Part shown: one piece after another, positions 33,880 to 41,624 of the stretch | Numbering within the stretch: the stretch's first letter is position 1 | How the letters are laid out: each line of letters opens with the position of its first letter | Notes under the pieces: generated by a model | Seen by the model: the letters and a program-made list of their open reading frames with translations, nothing else | Told to the model about the DNA's origin: nothing | Databases searched by the model: none | From: DASYAE01 sp036501535 | Lineage (GTDB): Bacteria > Actinomycetota > Actinomycetes > Streptomycetales > Catenulisporaceae | Direction of reading: 5' to 3' | NCBI GenBank assembly: GCA_036501535.1 | Contig: DASYAE010000048.1 | Location: 30,713 to 94,712, forward strand | Length of the DNA: 64,000 bases | Program-made: the position numbers and the translations under genes

Positions 33880-35181
33880 ATGCTGCTCCGGTTCCGTGTC
33901 GCCAATCACACGTCGATACGCGACGAGCAGGAGGTCAGCCTCATCGCGCTGGACAAACACGACGACATCACGACCTGGCCGGTGCCAGGCCTGAGCGAGC
34001 GGGCGCTGCCTGCAGTCGCGATCTTCGGTGCGAACGCGTCCGGCAAGTCGAACGTGATCAAGGCGATGGCCTTCATGCGCGATGTCGTGGTCAACTCGCA
34101 TCAGCGGTGGCTGCCCGGCGATCCGATCGCGCGGAGGCCGTTTCTGTTGGACGGGGAGTCGGTCGCGCGACCGTCGACGTTCATCATCGACTTCGTACTC
34201 GACGGCGTGCGCCATGAGTACGGCTTCAGCATCACCGAGCAGGCGGTCGAGGAGGAGTGGCTGTTCGACTGGCCGAACCCGCGGCGGCGGACATTGTTCG
34301 AGCGAACGGGGAAGAAGATCGATTACGGACCGGCCTTCCCAGGCCGGCGGGCCCATCCGGTCGAGCGCCCACGATCGACGAGCCTGCTGGTCTCGGCTGG
34401 TGCTGCGTCCGAGCATCCGGTTCTGTTCTCGATCTACAAGTACATCCGGCTTGGCCTCTACCCGGCGCTCAGTCACACGTTCGACCAGCGTCTGTCGGTC
34501 ACGATGAAGGAGTTCTCAGGGCCGCACGCCGAGACGGCGCGGGCGCTGCTCAAGTTCGCAGACCTCGGAATCGTCGATATCGAGATCACGGACCCTTCGG
34601 ACCACTTCGACAAACTGCTCGCCAGGTTCGAGTCCCGCAATTTCGCTGATCGCCTGCCGAAGGTCGCCCCAACCTTGCCAGCGGGTTTGCCAGACCGGCT
34701 CGACCTCGAACACCGCGCGCCAGTGTCGAACGCGGCTTCACGGCTGCCGCTTGATCAGGAGTCGAGCGGAACCAGAACCTGGCTCGGGCTCATCGGACCG
34801 ACACTCCAGGCACTCCGGAGCGGAACGACCCTGATCGTGGACGAACTCGACGCGCACTTCCATCCGCATCTCGCTGCGCGCCTGATCGGACTTTTCCAGT
34901 CAGAATCCACGAATCCGCACCTTGTGCAGCTCATCTTCAACACTCACGACGTGACCCTCATGAGCCCGTCCACGGCCACCCGGCTCCACCGAGACCAAGT
35001 CATCTTCGCGCAGAAGAACGCGGAGACCGGCGCCACGTCTCTATACCCGCTGGCCGAGTTCGCCCGCGTCCGCGACGGTCTCGACAACATCGAGCGCTGG
35101 TACATGAGCGGTCGGCTCGGCGCCCTGCCGGTGTTCCCGGAGTCGGAGCTCGACAAGGTCGCCGAATCGTTGGCCGGATGA
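33880..35181 (+). CDS. AAA ATPase (ABC/OLD-like, AAA_15 type), intact
   Basis: 433 residues; ATG 33880 follows AAAGGA. N-terminal RFRVANHTSIRDEQEVSL is the start of AAA_15 proteins; Walker A GANASGKS at 50-57; Walker B with catalytic Glu at 319-324 (IVDELDAHFHP) and a switch His in FNTHDVTLMS, so all ATPase elements are intact. Such SMC-like ATPases are often the motor half of two-gene defence or abortive-infection modules, commonly with an RloB-type partner. Here the next genes are a 53-residue coupled frame and a degenerate paralogue. The role is inferred from family only. Confidence 0.82.
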   Translation: MLLRFRVANHTSIRDEQEVSLIALDKHDDITTWPVPGLSERALPAVAIFGANASGKSNVIKAMAFMRDVVVNSHQRWLPGDPIARRPFLLDGESVARPSTFIIDFVLDGVRHEYGFSITEQAVEEEWLFDWPNPRRRTLFERTGKKIDYGPAFPGRRAHPVERPRSTSLLVSAGAASEHPVLFSIYKYIRLGLYPALSHTFDQRLSVTMKEFSGPHAETARALLKFADLGIVDIEITDPSDHFDKLLARFESRNFADRLPKVAPTLPAGLPDRLDLEHRAPVSNAASRLPLDQESSGTRTWLGLIGPTLQALRSGTTLIVDELDAHFHPHLAARLIGLFQSESTNPHLVQLIFNTHDVTLMSPSTATRLHRDQVIFAQKNAETGATSLYPLAEFARVRDGLDNIERWYMSGRLGALPVFPESELDKVAESLAG

Positions 35182-35339
35182 CGCTTGGCCAAGCAGTTCG
35201 AACCGGTCGGAAAAGGGCACGCGCGAGGGCACTTCAAGCGCGCCACGCCAGTCTGCGCTGCGGCACCGGAATCCCTGGACCGGGTTCCATCTCCTGCTCG
35301 AGTCCCTTCGGACCGGTAGTTCGAACTGATCGGCGTTGA
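35178..35339 (+). CDS. Short coupled ORF, possible partner remnant
   Basis: 53 residues starting at an ATG that overlaps the stop of the AAA gene (ATGA). Arg-rich start (QAVRTGRKRARARALQ). The two ends of the frame carry an imperfect inverted repeat AGTTCGAACCGGTC (35195-35208)/GACCGGTAGTTCGAACT (35311-35327). It could be the remnant of an RloB-like partner or chance coding; no motif confirms it. Confidence 0.25.
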   Translation: MTLGQAVRTGRKRARARALQARHASLRCGTGIPGPGSISCSSPFGPVVRTDRR

Positions 35340-35404
35340 CTGGGGGACGCGCGGGGCCGACAGTGATGATTGTCCGGATCGCCGCACGGAGAGGGGGCAG
35401 CGCA

Positions 35405-36670
35405 GTGCTGATTCGGTTTCGCGTCGCCAATCACAGGTCGATCCGCGAGGAGCAGGAGCTGAGCCTGGTCGCCGGGCGGGGGCTGACGGCTGCGGCGGCG
35501 CATCCGGTGCCGGGGTCGGACGAGCGGGTGTGGCCGGTCGTCGCGGTGCTCGGCGGGAACGCGGCGGGCAAGTCGAACGTGATCAGTGCGCTGGCTTATA
35601 TGTGCGATGCGGTCGTGTACTCGCATTCGCAGGCCTGGCCGACCGGCGAGCAGTTGCGGCGGCGGCCGTTCCTGCTGGACGGGGAGTCGGCCGGGCGGCC
35701 CTCGACCTTCGTCGCCGAGTTCGCGACCCGGGTGGAGCGGTTCGAGTACGGGTTCAGCTTCACCGAGACGGCGGTCGAGCGGGAGTGGCTGCGCGACCTG
35801 TCCGAGCGGGAGCCGCGGATGATGTTCGAGCGGGCGCGGGACCGGATCGAGTTCGGGCGGGCGTTCCCGGACCGGCCGTTCGGGCGGCCGCGGCCGAACG
35901 GGCTGCTGGTCTCGGCCGGGGCGTTTGCCGGGCATCCCGCGCTGGCCGTGGTGTTCCGCTACTTCCGCAGCGCTCTGCTGCCGATGGTGGACGGCGGCCT
36001 GGACGGGTCGCTGCCGCAGCGGCTGTCGATGACGATCGGCGAGCTCTCCGGGGCCGACGCGGCGCCGGCCCGGCGGCTGCTCAGGCTGGCCGATCCGGGC
36101 GTCGCGGCGCTGGAGATCAAGGCCCTGCCGCGGCACGAGGACCTGCGGCGGGTGACCGAGCGGCTGGAGGCCGAGGGCAAGGACGCCGAGCTGATCGAGA
36201 TCAACCGCCGGCTGGTGGCCTACCTGGAGGCGCATCCGGACGCCGACTCCGGCGAGGACCCGTCCCGTCCGCTGCTGCTGCCGAACCGGATCGCCGTGGT
36301 GCGCCGGGCCAGCCCGGCGGCCGAGGCGTACCGGCTGCCGCTGGATCAGGAGTCGAACGGCACGAAGGCGTGGATCAGCCTGGTCGGCCCGATCACCCAT
36401 GCGCTGCGCGAGGGCGCCGCGCTGGCCGTGGACGCGCTCACCGCGCGGCTGCGCCCGGACCTGGCCGCGCTTACCGTCGGGCTCTTCCAGTCCTGGGAGA
36501 CCAATCCGCGCGGCGCGCAGCTGATCTTCACCGCGCGCGGCAGGACCCTGATGGACGCCGCGGCGCACAATCCACTGGGCCGGGAGCAGATGGTGCTCGC
36601 GGAGAAGGACGAGCGCAGCGGCGCCACGGCGCTGCTTCCGCAGACGGAGCCGGCCGAGCTGACCGCCTGA
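35405..36670 (+). CDS. AAA ATPase paralogue with degenerate Walker B
   Basis: 421 residues, GTG 35405 after GAGAGGGGG. Clearly homologous to the preceding ATPase along its length (RFRVANHRSIREEQELSL; RRRPFLLDGESAGRPSTF; PLDQESNGTKAW). Walker A GGNAAGKS (50-57) is kept, but Walker B reads AVDALTARLRP at about 342-352 where the intact copy has IVDELDAHFHP: the catalytic Glu is Ala and the D-loop and His are gone; the switch His is also replaced (FTARGRTLM for FNTHDVTLM). It may bind but not hydrolyse ATP, acting as a regulatory partner, or be a decaying duplicate. The frame is fully open and codon use is normal, which argues against a pseudogene. Confidence 0.8.
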   Translation: MLIRFRVANHRSIREEQELSLVAGRGLTAAAAHPVPGSDERVWPVVAVLGGNAAGKSNVISALAYMCDAVVYSHSQAWPTGEQLRRRPFLLDGESAGRPSTFVAEFATRVERFEYGFSFTETAVEREWLRDLSEREPRMMFERARDRIEFGRAFPDRPFGRPRPNGLLVSAGAFAGHPALAVVFRYFRSALLPMVDGGLDGSLPQRLSMTIGELSGADAAPARRLLRLADPGVAALEIKALPRHEDLRRVTERLEAEGKDAELIEINRRLVAYLEAHPDADSGEDPSRPLLLPNRIAVVRRASPAAEAYRLPLDQESNGTKAWISLVGPITHALREGAALAVDALTARLRPDLAALTVGLFQSWETNPRGAQLIFTARGRTLMDAAAHNPLGREQMVLAEKDERSGATALLPQTEPAELTA

Positions 36671-36734
36671 GCGGAGACGATGGCCTGAGCGGAGATGGGG
36701 CCGACGACTCGGCAGGCTGCGGGGACCAGCAGGC

Positions 36735-36773
36735 CAGCGGGCCGGCAGGTGTTCGCGGCCCGCCGGCCCGCTG
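36735..36773. terminator. Bidirectional terminator between AAA paralogue and phospholipase
   Basis: CAGCGGGCCGGC (36735-36746) pairs perfectly with GCCGGCCCGCTG (36762-36773) in the gap between two convergent genes. Confidence 0.75.
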
Positions 36774-36787
36774 CGGTCGGGGGTGGA

Positions 36788-38854
36788 TCAGGACGTGGCG
36801 ATGGCCGGGTCGCTGGTGCTCGGGCGGCCGGTCTCCACGTGCCCGGCCAGCCGGCGCAGGTAGTCCGGCTGCCCCGCGACGGTGACCGAGAGGTCGTACC
36901 AGCCGTAAGCCGGCCCGGTGGCTGCGGTGTGCACTGCCACCGCGCCGGGCCGCAGCCGATACGTCGCAGGGCCCTGGCTGTGGTAGGCGTCGGCGACCGT
37001 CACCTGGACCGGCGCGGCGCTGTTGTTGGACAGCTCGAGCACCAGCCGGCCGGCCGCGGCCTCGTTGCGTGCGCCGACCTCGACGCCCGCGGTGGCCGCG
37101 GCGCCCTGGAACTGCCGCAGGAAGCCGTTCGGGCCGTAGACCGAGTACTCATAAGCACCCTGACCGCCGGTCGCGATGCTCCACGTGCCGGTGATCTCGG
37201 TGCCGGCGGCCGCCGTGTAGTCCCACGGGCCGGTCTGGTCGGTCGACGAGGTCACGTGGAACACGGCGCCGAGCCCGCCGCGGCTGGCGAAGGTGATGCC
37301 CAGCTTTCCGGAGCCGGTCACCCGGCCGTCCGCGGCCACGTCGTACGGCAGCGCGCGGGCCCGGCGCAGGCCCGGCTCCTGCACCGGCAGCGCGGGGTTC
37401 GCCGGGGGCGTCGGCACGTACGAGTCGTGCCGGTCGTCGTCCGGCGGGACGTAGCCGCCGGTCAGCGGCAGGGCGGGCAGCCCGGTGCCCTCCCCGGAGA
37501 AGTCGAAGGCGCTGGTCAGGTCGCCGCACACGGCCCGGCGCCAGGGCGAGATGTTCGGCTCGCCCACCCCGAAGCGCCGCTCCATGAACCGGATGATCGA
37601 GGTGTGGTCGAACAGCTCGGAGTCGACCCAGCCGCCGGTGCTCCACGGCGAGACCACCAGCATCGGCACCCGCGGGCCGAGGCCGTAGGGCCCTGCGACG
37701 AATTCGCTGTTGCCGGCGAACAGGTCGGGCGACACGTCGACGTTCGACGCGCCGTGGCCCGGCGAGGACGGCGTCGGCGGGACGACGTGGTCGAAGAAGC
37801 CGTCGTTCTCGTCGAAGGTGACGATCAGCGCGGTCCGGCTCCACACCTCGGGGTCGGCGGTCAGCGCGTCGAGCACCTGCGAGACGTACCAGGCCCCGTA
37901 GTTGGCCGGCCAGTTCGGGTGCTCGCAGAACGCCTCCGGCGCCACCACCCACGAGATCTGCGGCAGCCGGCCGCCGGTCACGTCCGACTTCAGGACGCCG
38001 AAGAAGTCGGAGAAACCGCCGCCGGCGGCCGCGTCGGTGCCGGTGCGCGCCAGGTCGTACAGCGGATTGCCGGGCGCCGCGGTGCGGTACTGGTCGAAGT
38101 ACAGCAGCGAGTTGTCGCCGTAGTTGCCGATGTACGCGTCGCTGGTCCAGCCCCACACGCCGGACGCGTCGAGACCGTCGCCCTGGTCCTGGTAGATCTT
38201 CCAGCTCACGCCGGACTGCTGCAGCCGCTCCGGGTAGGTGCCCCAGGAGTATCCGAGCTCCGAGTTGTCCAGCACCGGGCCGCCGCCGGCGCCGTCGTTG
38301 CCGGTGTACCCGGTCCACATGTAGTACCGGTTCGGGTCGGTCGAGGTCATCAGGGAGCAGTGATAGGCGTCGCAGATGGTGAACGCGTCCGCCAGCGCGT
38401 AGTGGAACGGGATGTCCTGCCGGTCCAGGTACGCCATCGTGGTCGAGGTCTTGGCCGGGACCCAGCGGTCGTAGTTCCCGCCGTTCCAGGCCTGGTGCGT
38501 CGTGTTCCAGTCGTGCGCCAGGTCTTCCAGGAACTGCAGGCCGAGGTCCTCGGCGGTCGGGTGGAACGGCAGCACGTCGGCGGTGCCGTCGGACTGGTGG
38601 AACACCGACTTGCCGCTCGGCAGGCCGGCCGGGCGCGGGTCGCCGTAGCCGCGCACGCCGCGCAGGGTGCCGAAGTAGTGGTCGAAGGACCGGTTCTCCT
38701 GCATCAGGACGACGATGTGCTCGACGTCGCGGATGCTGCCGGTGGCTCGGTTCGCCGGGATCTGCGCTGCGCGGGCGATGCTCGTGGAGAGCATGGACGC
38801 CGCCGCGGTCCCTCCCGTCAGCTGGATGAATCTGCGCCGGTTGATGGCAGCCAT
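36788..38854 (-). CDS. Tat-exported phosphocholine-type phospholipase C
   Basis: 688 residues. Twin-arginine signal NRRRFIQLTGG and an ARAAQ cleavage region; then the phosphoesterase domain with HIVVLMQENRSFDHYFGTLRGVRG (metal and nucleophile region), DAYHCSLMTSTDPNR, FDENDGFFDHVVPP and the C-terminal duplicated beta domain typical of actinobacterial and Pseudomonas PLC. It hydrolyses phospholipids such as phosphatidylcholine outside the cell; such enzymes are often induced by phosphate limitation, but no PHO box was recognised. Length is typical of the family. Confidence 0.93.
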   Translation of the reverse strand: MAAINRRRFIQLTGGTAAASMLSTSIARAAQIPANRATGSIRDVEHIVVLMQENRSFDHYFGTLRGVRGYGDPRPAGLPSGKSVFHQSDGTADVLPFHPTAEDLGLQFLEDLAHDWNTTHQAWNGGNYDRWVPAKTSTTMAYLDRQDIPFHYALADAFTICDAYHCSLMTSTDPNRYYMWTGYTGNDGAGGGPVLDNSELGYSWGTYPERLQQSGVSWKIYQDQGDGLDASGVWGWTSDAYIGNYGDNSLLYFDQYRTAAPGNPLYDLARTGTDAAAGGGFSDFFGVLKSDVTGGRLPQISWVVAPEAFCEHPNWPANYGAWYVSQVLDALTADPEVWSRTALIVTFDENDGFFDHVVPPTPSSPGHGASNVDVSPDLFAGNSEFVAGPYGLGPRVPMLVVSPWSTGGWVDSELFDHTSIIRFMERRFGVGEPNISPWRRAVCGDLTSAFDFSGEGTGLPALPLTGGYVPPDDDRHDSYVPTPPANPALPVQEPGLRRARALPYDVAADGRVTGSGKLGITFASRGGLGAVFHVTSSTDQTGPWDYTAAAGTEITGTWSIATGGQGAYEYSVYGPNGFLRQFQGAAATAGVEVGARNEAAAGRLVLELSNNSAAPVQVTVADAYHSQGPATYRLRPGAVAVHTAATGPAYGWYDLSVTVAGQPDYLRRLAGHVETGRPSTSDPAIATS

Positions 38855-39020
38855 GGTCCTGGGCCTTTCGGGAATGGCGGGGTGGGCGGCCGAGTATCAG
38901 CGCAGGCACGGTAACTCCCGGCGGCGCGCAGCGTAAACCCCGGGAAAGCCATGCCGAACACTGCGCTGAACAAGCGGCTGGACAACCGGTGCACGGCGGA
39001 CGGACGGACCGCGTTCACAC

Positions 39021-39060
39021 AGCCGCATCCAGGCGCGTCGAGCCGCGTCCAGGCGCGAAG
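39021..39060. repeat. 20-bp tandem repeat
   Basis: Units 39021-39040 and 39041-39060 share 17 of 20 bases (AGCCGC(A/G)TCCAGGCGCG core). Confidence 0.6.
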
Positions 39061-39282
39061 CAGGGTTCGACCCCCGATTTCCGGGCGGAACCACCCCTGA
39101 CACCCCTCATGCGGGAGGCCGATGCCCGGCCCGGCACGGCCGGACCAATGAGGGGCTCGCCGAAAGATGTACATCCTCCGGCCCGGTCCGCGATCGCCCA
39201 CGGACGCGCGTGACCGGCGCCGCAGCGGGCCGGGTGCCGGGCCGGTCTTCGCATGTTGCCTCCATCTGCGCAGGTGCAGGCC

Positions 39283-39332
39283 GCTCTAGCGGTGCTCTAG
39301 GGGATGACCGGGGCCAGGGCCGAACCTAGCGT
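39283..39332 (+). promoter_or_regulatory. Cluster promoter with SARP-type direct repeats
   Basis: GCTCTAG at 39283-39289 and again at 39294-39300, exactly 11 bp apart as in SARP operators; then ATGACC (39304-39309, -35-like), 17 bases, and TAGCGT (39327-39332, -10-like). The precursor ATG follows 56 bases later with AAGGAGGA. A SARP gene lies at the far end of the cluster. In well-studied SARP promoters the repeats lie nearer the -10, so the placement is not classical. Confidence 0.55.
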
Positions 39333-39388
39333 TGTCGTGGCAAGCCCCGGGAAACCGGTGAATCGGTCATCGAAGAAGGAGGACGGAT

Positions 39389-39583
39389 ATGTCATCACTC
39401 ACGGAGGAGACTCCGAACCCGCGTCCGTCGAAGCAGACCGAACAGAGTGAACCGCGCGAGCCGCACGCGGTGCTCTTCGTGGACGGCGACCTGCCCGAGT
39501 CGGTCGAACTGGTCGACGTCGACTTCGAGCTGGTCAACGTCACGCCGGTGACCCTCGGCGCGGTCGTCGCCCGACGCTGCTGA
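39389..39583 (+). CDS. Candidate RiPP precursor peptide
   Basis: 64 residues with an excellent ribosome site (AAGGAGGA). The hydrophilic N-terminal half is rich in Pro, Glu, Thr and Gln (leader-like); then PHAVLFVDGDLPESVELVD and a Val/Thr-rich C-terminal part, VDFELVNVTPVTLGAVV, ending ARRC with Cys as the last residue. It lies eight bases before a B12-type radical SAM gene and heads a co-directional operon with an E1-like enzyme and an exporter, the typical layout of a ribosomally made, modified peptide. Val- and Thr-rich cores suit radical C-methylation, and the terminal Cys carboxylate could be the E1 target. Both are inferences; I know no close family. Confidence 0.6.
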   Translation: MSSLTEETPNPRPSKQTEQSEPREPHAVLFVDGDLPESVELVDVDFELVNVTPVTLGAVVARRC

Positions 39584-39590
39584 GATCGCC

Positions 39591-41624
39591 GTGGAGACCA
39601 GACTGATCGCGGGGCGCACCCTGCACGGCAGCGGTCGGCTGGCGGCGGGGGTGGCCCGGACCGCGCTCCGGGTCACCCTTGCCAGGCCGCTGATCAACCG
39701 GGACGCCAACTCGCCCTTCTTCCTCCCGCTCGGGCTGCTCTGCGTCGCCTCGCCGCTGCAGGCGCGCGGCCACCGGGTCACCGTCATCGACAACGAATTC
39801 GCTTATCGCACCGGCCGGCTGGCCACGATCGACGGGCCGCGCTGGCTGGACGAAGCGGTGGCGCCGATCCTGGCGAGCAAGCCGCACGTGGTGGGCATGA
39901 CGGTGCTCGCAGACACGCTGCCGACCGCGCTGCTGATGGGGCGCCGGATCAAGCAGCAGGCGCCGGGCACCGCGGTGGTGCTGGGCGGGCCGGGCACCTT
40001 CGGCTCGTTCCCGGGGCTGCTGGCCCGTTTCGCGGACGCGGTGGACTTCGTCTGCCAGGCCGAGGGCGAGCTCGCGCTGGTCGACCTGGTCGAGGCCATC
40101 GCCGAGGGCGAGGACCCGTCCGCGGTGCGCGGATTCTGGTCGCTGCGCAAGGGATCGCCGCACAGCAGCGGCCCGGCGCTGCCGACCGACCTGGACCACA
40201 TCCCGATGCCCGCCTACGACGCGCTGCCGATCGGCGAGTACCTGGAGCTGTCCTCGCCGCGCATCTTCGACATGCACATCGGCTCCGGCTGCACCTATGC
40301 CTGCAAGTTCTGCATGACCTCGGCCTTCTGGGAGCGCGACTTCCGGGTGAAGAGCCCTGAGGTGGTGCTGCGCGAGCTGGACTCGCTGCACGGGCGCTTC
40401 GGCGTCACCAGGGTCAACTTCCTGCACGACAACTTCGCCAACAAGCGGCCCTACCTCGAGAGCTTCATCGACTACTTCACCGAGCACAACACCCGCTACG
40501 AGTGGGGCTGCGCGGTGCGGCCGGACAACGTGACCGAGAGCCTGCTGCGCCGGATGCACAAGGCGGGCTGCTTCAGCGTGTTCTGCGGCACCGACGCCGG
40601 CTCCGAGCGGATCCTGCGCTCGATGGCGAAGATGCCCGGCAGCCGGCGCATCTACCAGTTCTTCGTGGGCTGCCTCGCGACCGGGACCACCTTCGAGACC
40701 AACACGATCATCGGCTACCCGGACGAGGCGCCCGAGGACCTCGAGGCCGCGCTGGAGGTCGTCTTCGACGCGATCGCGCACGGGGCGGCCAACAGCGACC
40801 TGAGCATCCTGCAGCCGCTGCCGGGCGCCGAGGTGACCCGGGAGAACCAGGAGCACCTGGTCCCGGTCGAGCAGCAGATGCTCGGCACCTTCGTCCCGCC
40901 CGAGGCGCAGGCGCTGGTGTCCGGCGACCCGGCCGGCTTCCCCGGGTTCCACTTCATCCGCAAGGGGAACCAGCCGTATCAGTACTATGTCGAGATTCTG
41001 CGGCTGGCCAGGTTCTTCACCCGGCGGTACTACTTCTTCCTGCGCTACCTGAAGCAGGGTTGCGCGATGCGGTACGTCGACGTGTTCGACCGGCTGCGCG
41101 GCATCGCGCCCGAAGCGATCCCCGACGCCCTGCCGGACCTGCTGGCCGGGCTTCCGGCGGCCGAACGCGCCGCAGCGTCGGCGCTGCTGCGCTACGAGGC
41201 GGCGGAGCTCGCGCTGCGGCCCGGCGATCTGCTCGCCGAGCTCGACAACGTCTACCTGGAGCCGGACGCGCGGACCGGCGCCCGGTACGAGCTGCTGGAC
41301 CTGCCGATCGACGTGGTCCAGATGTTCGACGACCCGGTACGGCTCGCAGTGCCCGATGAGGCGCGCCGGCCGACGGTCTACCTGATGTACGCCTCCCCCG
41401 AAGGCGATATCCGCACCCTGCGGTTGCAGCGCTGGCATGCGGCGCTGCTGCGGAGTCTGGAGCTCGGCGGCGTCGACGAGTACGAGGCCGCATTCGAGCT
41501 GGCCGAGGCGACCGGGTGCGACCCGGACGGCGCACTGGACCGGGTCTGCCGGGCCGTGAACCAGCTCCGCGCGATAGTCGGAACCCGAACCAGAGAGCCG
41601 GTGATGGCGTATGGCAACCGCTGA
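39591..41624 (+). CDS. B12-binding-domain radical SAM enzyme
   Basis: 677 residues, GTG start. An N-terminal cobalamin-binding Rossmann-like domain (about 35-195; FFLPLGLLCVASPLQARGHRVTVID, HVVGMTVLADTLPTA, VVLGGPGTFG) is followed by the radical SAM core with C234-X3-C238-X2-C241 (GCTYACKFC) and a later NTIIGYPDEAPEDLEAAL strand. The C-terminal 200 residues have no family I can name; the last part (RTLRLQRWHAALLRSLELGG...VCRAVNQLRAIVG) looks like a small winged helix such as a peptide-recognition domain. B12 radical SAM enzymes commonly methylate unactivated carbons. It is the second gene of the peptide operon and overlaps the next by 14 bases. Confidence 0.85.
   Translation: METRLIAGRTLHGSGRLAAGVARTALRVTLARPLINRDANSPFFLPLGLLCVASPLQARGHRVTVIDNEFAYRTGRLATIDGPRWLDEAVAPILASKPHVVGMTVLADTLPTALLMGRRIKQQAPGTAVVLGGPGTFGSFPGLLARFADAVDFVCQAEGELALVDLVEAIAEGEDPSAVRGFWSLRKGSPHSSGPALPTDLDHIPMPAYDALPIGEYLELSSPRIFDMHIGSGCTYACKFCMTSAFWERDFRVKSPEVVLRELDSLHGRFGVTRVNFLHDNFANKRPYLESFIDYFTEHNTRYEWGCAVRPDNVTESLLRRMHKAGCFSVFCGTDAGSERILRSMAKMPGSRRIYQFFVGCLATGTTFETNTIIGYPDEAPEDLEAALEVVFDAIAHGAANSDLSILQPLPGAEVTRENQEHLVPVEQQMLGTFVPPEAQALVSGDPAGFPGFHFIRKGNQPYQYYVEILRLARFFTRRYYFFLRYLKQGCAMRYVDVFDRLRGIAPEAIPDALPDLLAGLPAAERAAASALLRYEAAELALRPGDLLAELDNVYLEPDARTGARYELLDLPIDVVQMFDDPVRLAVPDEARRPTVYLMYASPEGDIRTLRLQRWHAALLRSLELGGVDEYEAAFELAEATGCDPDGALDRVCRAVNQLRAIVGTRTREPVMAYGNR

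Larger units (their letters stand above)
38855..39388. other. Divergent intergenic region phospholipase C / peptide cluster
   Basis: 534 bp without a credible gene. Contents: a 20-bp tandem repeat (39021-39060), an inverted repeat CCCCTCAT (39103-39110)/ATGAGGGG (39148-39155), a 10-bp palindrome GATGTACATC (39166-39175) and, nearest to the peptide gene, 11-bp-spaced GCTCTAG repeats with a promoter-like pair (39283-39332). Confidence 0.6.

Noticed and set aside
35405..36670. Calling the second AAA gene a pseudogene
   Set aside because: The frame is fully open with a good ribosome site and Walker A; only the catalytic residues are changed, so an inactive partner is equally likely.
38855..39388. 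PHO box in the phospholipase C promoter
   Set aside because: No pair of 11-bp direct repeats like the PhoP consensus was found near the start on the minus strand.
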